A stretch of 43,390 nt of DNA from Sphingomonadales bacterium (GTDB lineage Bacteria; Pseudomonadota; Alphaproteobacteria; Sphingomonadales; Sphingomonadaceae), in NCBI GenBank assembly GCA_028869175.1, contig JAGWTB010000014.1, forward strand, positions 1-43,390, written 5' to 3'. This document shows positions 40,127 to 43,390 of this stretch, piece after piece; positions within the stretch are counted from its first letter, which is position 1; each line of letters opens with the position of its first letter. The notes beneath the pieces are model-generated. The model saw only the letters and a program-made list of their open reading frames with translations, was not told where the DNA came from and did no database searches. The translations under genes were made by a program, and so were the position numbers.

Positions 40127-40867
40127 ATGAATCATCACGGATCGCTGGGGCCTCTGGCCGATTGCCTGTCGCTGCTGAGCCGGCCGCCGGCACTGATTGC
40201 CGTGGCCGTCATCAGCGCCATGCAGCTCGCGCGCGGTTATGTCATGGCCATGATGATCGCGCAGATCAGGGTTGCAGGGGCGGCCAACCTCGGGCTGGTC
40301 GTGACGGCATTTGGTTTTGCGTTCTTCCTGCTGCTGCTCGCCATCCAGTTCCATCTCGCTCGGCGGCTGGGCTCGGACGAGCCGCCAACCCGGCCGGCTG
40401 AGCTGGGGACATGGTTTGGTGCCGCGATGGCCAACGGTGGGGCGTTCTGGCTGATGACTGCAATCGTGCCGGTTGTTATGATCTCCATGGTGGGCATGAC
40501 GCCTTACCTTGCCCTGGCCATGGGCATCATCAGCCTGGCTTTGCGACTGCTGCTCTATCCTGTCGCCACGCTGCAAGCCGCGGCCGCGCATGGCGACCGG
40601 GAGCTGACGCTAGGCAAGATCTGGGCCTTCGTCACCAGCGAGCGCCCGGTGTGGTATCTGAACTTCCTGTTGCTCGGTGTGGCGGCATCGGTGACTCCAC
40701 TTCTGCTGAGCAGCCTGCCGTCGCGCGGGCTGTCGTTCTCGATCACCAACGCTCTGCCGCCAGCGCTGATAGGTGCCATAATCCAGGTGCTGCTGTTGCT
40801 CTATGACGTTGCGACCTGCCGCGCAGCCCGCGCGGCAGAGGTCGACATGGGCAGCGTGTTCGATTGA
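40127..40867 (+). CDS. Multi-pass membrane protein of unknown function
   Basis: 246 residues from ATG 40127 (GGGGGA upstream; the frame opens earlier but without a ribosome site). Six hydrophobic segments are visible, for example ALIAVAVISAMQLARGYVMA, LVVTAFGFAFFLLLLAI, AFWLMTAIVPVVMISMVGM, LALAMGIISLALRLLLYPV, FLLLGVAASVTPLLLSSL and ALPPALIGAIIQVLLLLYDV. Related in layout to YIP1/DUF4013-like integral membrane proteins, but I cannot assign a family. Confidence 0.72.
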   Translation: MNHHGSLGPLADCLSLLSRPPALIAVAVISAMQLARGYVMAMMIAQIRVAGAANLGLVVTAFGFAFFLLLLAIQFHLARRLGSDEPPTRPAELGTWFGAAMANGGAFWLMTAIVPVVMISMVGMTPYLALAMGIISLALRLLLYPVATLQAAAAHGDRELTLGKIWAFVTSERPVWYLNFLLLGVAASVTPLLLSSLPSRGLSFSITNALPPALIGAIIQVLLLLYDVATCRAARAAEVDMGSVFD

Positions 40868-40942
40868 CCGCCCGCATTGCCCGCGCCGCTATTCCCGGCT
40901 AGGGGGCGGCGCAATTCCTTTTGCAAGCTGGCGGATCGACCC

Positions 40943-41686
40943 ATGGCAGGCCATTCCAAATTCAAGAATATCATGCATCGCAAGGGTGCGCAGGACAAGA
41001 AGCGCTCGGCGCAGTTCTCCAAGCTCAGCCGCGAAATCACCGTGGCGGCGAAGATGGGCATGCCCGATCCGGACATGAACCCGCGCCTGCGCGCTGCAGT
41101 CAATGCCGCCAAGGCGCAGTCGATGCCCAAGGACAATATCCAGCGTGCCATCGACAAGGCGAGCAAGGGCGACGGCGAGAACTACGAGGAAGTGCGCTAT
41201 GAGGGCTATGGCCCCGGCGGCGTCGCGCTGATCGTCGAAGCGCTGACCGACAACCGCAACCGCACCGCCACCAATGTGCGCACCGCCTTTGCCAAGAACG
41301 GCGGCAACCTGGGTGCCAGCGGCGCGGTGAGCCACGGGTTCGAGCGGCTGGGCCTGATCGAATACGGGGCCAAGGCCGGCGACGAGGAAAAGGTGCTCGA
41401 CGCGGCGATCGAGGCCGGTGCCGACGATGTCGAGAGCGACGAGGACGGCCACGCCATCTGGGTCGCGGTGGAAAACCTTCACCCCGTCGCGCGCGAGCTC
41501 GAAAAGTCGCTGGGCGAAGCCGAAGGCGTCAAGCTGGCGTGGAAGCCCAGCCTCAAGACCGAAGTCGGCGAAGGCGATGCCGCCACCCTGCTCAAGCTGA
41601 TCGACGTGCTGGACGACGATGACGACGTGCAGACCGTCTGGGGGAACTACGAAATTCCCGATGCGGTGATGGACAAGCTGGGGTGA
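40943..41686 (+). CDS. yebC: YebC/PmpR family protein
   Basis: 247 residues starting [20 protein letters not shown], the YebC hallmark. Also seen: [50 protein letters not shown] and [19 protein letters not shown] (the family has F-x-x-K/R-G). YebC proteins act in translation (relief of stalling at proline stretches) or as regulators. It is followed by ruvC with an overlapping GTGA, a common linkage. Confidence 0.95.
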   Translation: MAGHSKFKNIMHRKGAQDKKRSAQFSKLSREITVAAKMGMPDPDMNPRLRAAVNAAKAQSMPKDNIQRAIDKASKGDGENYEEVRYEGYGPGGVALIVEALTDNRNRTATNVRTAFAKNGGNLGASGAVSHGFERLGLIEYGAKAGDEEKVLDAAIEAGADDVESDEDGHAIWVAVENLHPVARELEKSLGEAEGVKLAWKPSLKTEVGEGDAATLLKLIDVLDDDDDVQTVWGNYEIPDAVMDKLG

Positions 41687-42153
41687 TCATCATTGGCCTC
41701 GATCCCTCGTTGACCTGCACTGGCTGGGGGATCGTCGCCAAGTCGGGCAACCGGCTGACGCATGTCGCCAATGGCCAGGTCAAGACGGACCCGAAGGCCA
41801 GCCTGCCTGACCGCCTCGTCACTCTCGACCGGGATCTGACCGACGTTATCCTGCGCCACCGCCCCGATTGCAGCGCGGTGGAGGAAGTGTTCGTCAACAA
41901 GAACCCGCAATCGACGCTGAAACTGGGGCAGGCACGCGGTGTCTGCCTGCTCGCCCTCGCCCGCGCCGGGCTGCCGGTGGCGGAATATGCCACGCGCCTG
42001 GTGAAGAAGGCTATTGTCGGCACCGGCGGCGCGGAAAAGGCGCAGGTCCAGGCCATGCTGGGGGTCCTGCTGCCCGGGGTGAAACTGGCCGGCGCCGACG
42101 CGGCTGATGCGCTGGCCGTGGCGATTGCCCATGCGCATCTGGTGCGAGGGTAG
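41683..42153 (+). CDS. ruvC: Holliday junction resolvase RuvC
   Basis: 156 residues from GTG 41683 overlapping the yebC stop (GTGA). The RNase H fold carries the acidic catalytic residues: Asp7 in [14 protein letters not shown], Glu68 in [11 protein letters not shown], and the Asp/His pair in [16 protein letters not shown] near the end. It cuts Holliday junctions with RuvAB. The first gene of the ruv set; a repeat-bearing 147-bp gap separates it from ruvA. Confidence 0.95.
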   Translation: MIIIGLDPSLTCTGWGIVAKSGNRLTHVANGQVKTDPKASLPDRLVTLDRDLTDVILRHRPDCSAVEEVFVNKNPQSTLKLGQARGVCLLALARAGLPVAEYATRLVKKAIVGTGGAEKAQVQAMLGVLLPGVKLAGADAADALAVAIAHAHLVRG

Positions 42154-42161
42154 CACGCCGC

Positions 42162-42229
42162 CTTCGGCAGGCCCAGGCTGAGCGGGGATTGCTCTGAAAC
42201 CACATCCGCTCGGGCTGAGCCTGTCGAAG
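42162..42229. repeat. Inverted REP-like repeat between ruvC and ruvA
   Basis: Two 24-bp arms, 42162-42185 (CTTCGGCAGGCCCAGG...) and 42206-42229 (the complement starts CTTCGACAGGCTCAGC...), match at 20 of 24 positions when folded. They face each other across 20 bases. This CAGGCTCAGCCCGAGCGG-type unit is of the kind found scattered between genes in sphingomonad-like genomes. Confidence 0.65.
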
Positions 42230-42300
42230 CCCACGCGCTTTCATCTCCCCCAACGCAAACCCCCTTCCCCCCGCGCTCCGCCCGTGCCATAGAACAAACC

Positions 42301-42900
42301 ATGATCGCCAAGCTCTCTGGCCTGCTCGACGATTTCGGCCCCGACTGGGCGGTGATCGACGTTGCCGGCGTCGGTTACCTCGTCCATTGCTCGGCGAAGA
42401 CGCTCGCCTCGCTGGGGCTGCGCGGCGAACCGGTGGTGCTTCACACCGAATTGCAGGTCTCCGAAAACGACATGCGCCTGATCGGCTTCGCCAGCGGGGC
42501 GGAGCGCGAATGGTTCCGGCTGCTGACGGGCGTGCAGGGTGTCGGCAGCAAGATGGCGCTGGCGGTGCTGTCCGCCCTGTCGGTGGAAGAAATCCAGCGT
42601 GCCTGCGCCGGCGGAGATGCCGCCATGGTAGCCCGCGCGCAGGGCGTCGGCCCGAAACTGGCGGGCCGCATCGTCAATGAGCTTCGTGACAAGGCCGGCG
42701 CGCTGCCCTCCCCCGCCGGCACCGCCGTGGCCGCTGCCCCGCTCGGCTCGGCGAGTTCGGATGCCGTCTCGGCGCTGCAGAACCTGGGCTTCAAGCCGAA
42801 TGTCGCGACCGAGGCAGTGGCGCGGGCGCTTGATGAACTGGGCGATGGAGCCTCGCTGAGCGAGCTGATCCGGGTAGGCTTGAAGAGGGCGGCGGGGTGA
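42301..42900 (+). CDS. ruvA: Holliday junction DNA helicase subunit RuvA
   Basis: 199 residues: [20 protein letters not shown], the N-terminal OB fold with VGYLVHCS. Then the helix-hairpin-helix domain ([19 protein letters not shown], about 76-94, and [16 protein letters not shown]). A C-terminal domain ([19 protein letters not shown]) binds RuvB. It tetramerises on Holliday junctions. It overlaps the next start by one base. Confidence 0.95.
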   Translation: MIAKLSGLLDDFGPDWAVIDVAGVGYLVHCSAKTLASLGLRGEPVVLHTELQVSENDMRLIGFASGAEREWFRLLTGVQGVGSKMALAVLSALSVEEIQRACAGGDAAMVARAQGVGPKLAGRIVNELRDKAGALPSPAGTAVAAAPLGSASSDAVSALQNLGFKPNVATEAVARALDELGDGASLSELIRVGLKRAAG

Positions 42901-43079
42901 TGACGAGACGATCGATCCTGTTGGTGCTGCTCTTCTTGATCGCGGTCGCGGCTGGATATTTCATTCGTTCTTCGCGCATTGCCGATTGCAGGCAGCATGG
43001 TGGAACCTGGATCTCGACCGGGTCCAGGAACGGCCATTGCGAAGGAAGCGGTTCGGGCAAACTGGCGCCCGGAACATGA
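42900..43079 (+). CDS. Small membrane or secreted protein between ruvA and ruvB
   Basis: 59 residues from ATG 42900 (TGATG overlap with ruvA; GTG 42897 is possible). One N-terminal hydrophobic helix ([17 protein letters not shown], about 6-22) precedes a short Cys-containing periplasmic part ([13 protein letters not shown] and NGHCEG). The CxxxGGxW pattern is common in small periplasmic proteins. Its stop overlaps the ruvB ATG. Function unknown. Confidence 0.7.
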   Translation: MTRRSILLVLLFLIAVAAGYFIRSSRIADCRQHGGTWISTGSRNGHCEGSGSGKLAPGT

Positions 43080-43390
43080 CCGATAACCCCCTCCTCACCC
43101 CCCAGCGTCAGCCCGATGACGCAGACGCAGCCTTGCGGCCCAAGACGCTGGCCGAATTCGTCGGGCAGGCGGCGGCCAAGGACAACTTGCGCGTGTTCAT
43201 CGAATCTGCCCGTTCGCGGCAGGAGGCGATGGATCATGTGCTGTTCTATGGTCCGCCGGGCCTTGGCAAGACGACCTTGGCACAGATCGTCGCGCGGGAA
43301 CTGGGCGTGGGCTTTCGCGCCACATCGGGGCCGGTGATCGCCAAGTCGGGTGACCTTGCCGCGCTGCTGACCAATCTCGAACAGGGTGAC
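43076..43390 (+). CDS. ruvB: Holliday junction DNA helicase RuvB (5' part, runs off window)
   Basis: The first 105 residues are present. [20 protein letters not shown] (21-40) is the RuvB N-terminal signature and [11 protein letters not shown] (59-69) the Walker A. The sequence continues [26 protein letters not shown], as in the family. RuvB is the AAA+ motor of branch migration. ATG 43076 overlaps the stop of the small gene (ATGA). Confidence 0.96.
   Translation, partial: MTDNPLLTPQRQPDDADAALRPKTLAEFVGQAAAKDNLRVFIESARSRQEAMDHVLFYGPPGLGKTTLAQIVARELGVGFRATSGPVIAKSGDLAALLTNLEQGD

Noticed and set aside
42162..42229. Rho-independent terminator after ruvC
   Set aside because: The two arms are 20 bases apart with mismatches and no T-run; it fits a dispersed REP-like repeat better.
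1..43390. CRISPR arrays, rRNA genes, insertion sequences, tyrosine integrase
   Set aside because: No spaced direct repeats, rRNA-like segments, IS ends or integrase motifs were seen; integration is by the MuA-type transposase.

Overview
The window looks like a chromosome segment of a GC-rich alphaproteobacterium, most likely a sphingomonad. The supporting host genes are gapR (DUF2312), a DUF1244 gene beside pyk, the yebC-ruvC-ruvA-ruvB block, a long TonB-dependent receptor and a divergent thiE-like/yggS pair. This placement is inferred from gene content, because there is no rRNA or tRNA marker.

Positions 1 to about 28.2-28.65 kb hold most of a Mu-like transposable prophage, read right to left. 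Its structural end continues beyond base 1. In phage order: the immunity region (rightward S24 repressor plus a co-directional secreted-protein gene; leftward Ner/Cro-like HTH gene; a cluster of seven TGCA operator motifs between them); an early block with a ParB-MucR fusion, a DNA adenine methyltransferase-like protein and many small overlapping ORFs; the MuA-type DDE transposase and MuB-type ATPase; a small membrane protein, a DnaA domain IV-like protein, a gp16-like protein and the Mor activator; the lysis cassette (GH108 endolysin, holin, Rz with nested Rz1); DksA-like, gp25-like and gp26-like proteins and terminase; portal, MuF, gpG, protease with nested scaffold start, decoration and major capsid proteins; and a lambda-like siphovirus tail (terminator, tube, frameshifted G/GT chaperones, tape measure). 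The mix of a Mu-type head and replication with a siphoviral tail resembles B3/RcapMu-type phages. Nearly every early and late gene pair overlaps as ATGA or TGATG, so the operons look translationally coupled.

Positions 28.19-28.68 kb are non-coding. They carry repeated GTCCCACTT-type motifs that are candidate transposase end-binding sites and mark the phage left end. The host part (28.68-43.39 kb) encodes an FAD-dependent dehydrogenase, a secreted protein, FtsK, a thiamine phosphate synthase-like protein, YggS, a TonB receptor under a perfect 20-bp palindrome, pyruvate kinase, DUF1244, GapR, a small double zinc-finger protein, a membrane protein, YebC, RuvC, RuvA, a small secreted or membrane protein and the start of RuvB.

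The observations most worth checking are: a textbook -1 frameshift site (GGGAAAC plus a 10-bp GC stem) between the tail chaperone genes; a perfect 27-bp palindrome inside the phage parB-mucR gene that shares its core with the immunity operators; the ParB-MucR fusion itself, next to a methyltransferase; a tRNA-like element with an internal duplication inside a phage ORF that also carries a G9 tract; three tandem hairpins leading into a plus-strand ORF antisense to the early operon; a zinc-peptidase (M15-like) domain inside the tape measure; and a toxin-like nuclease tail on the MuF protein.
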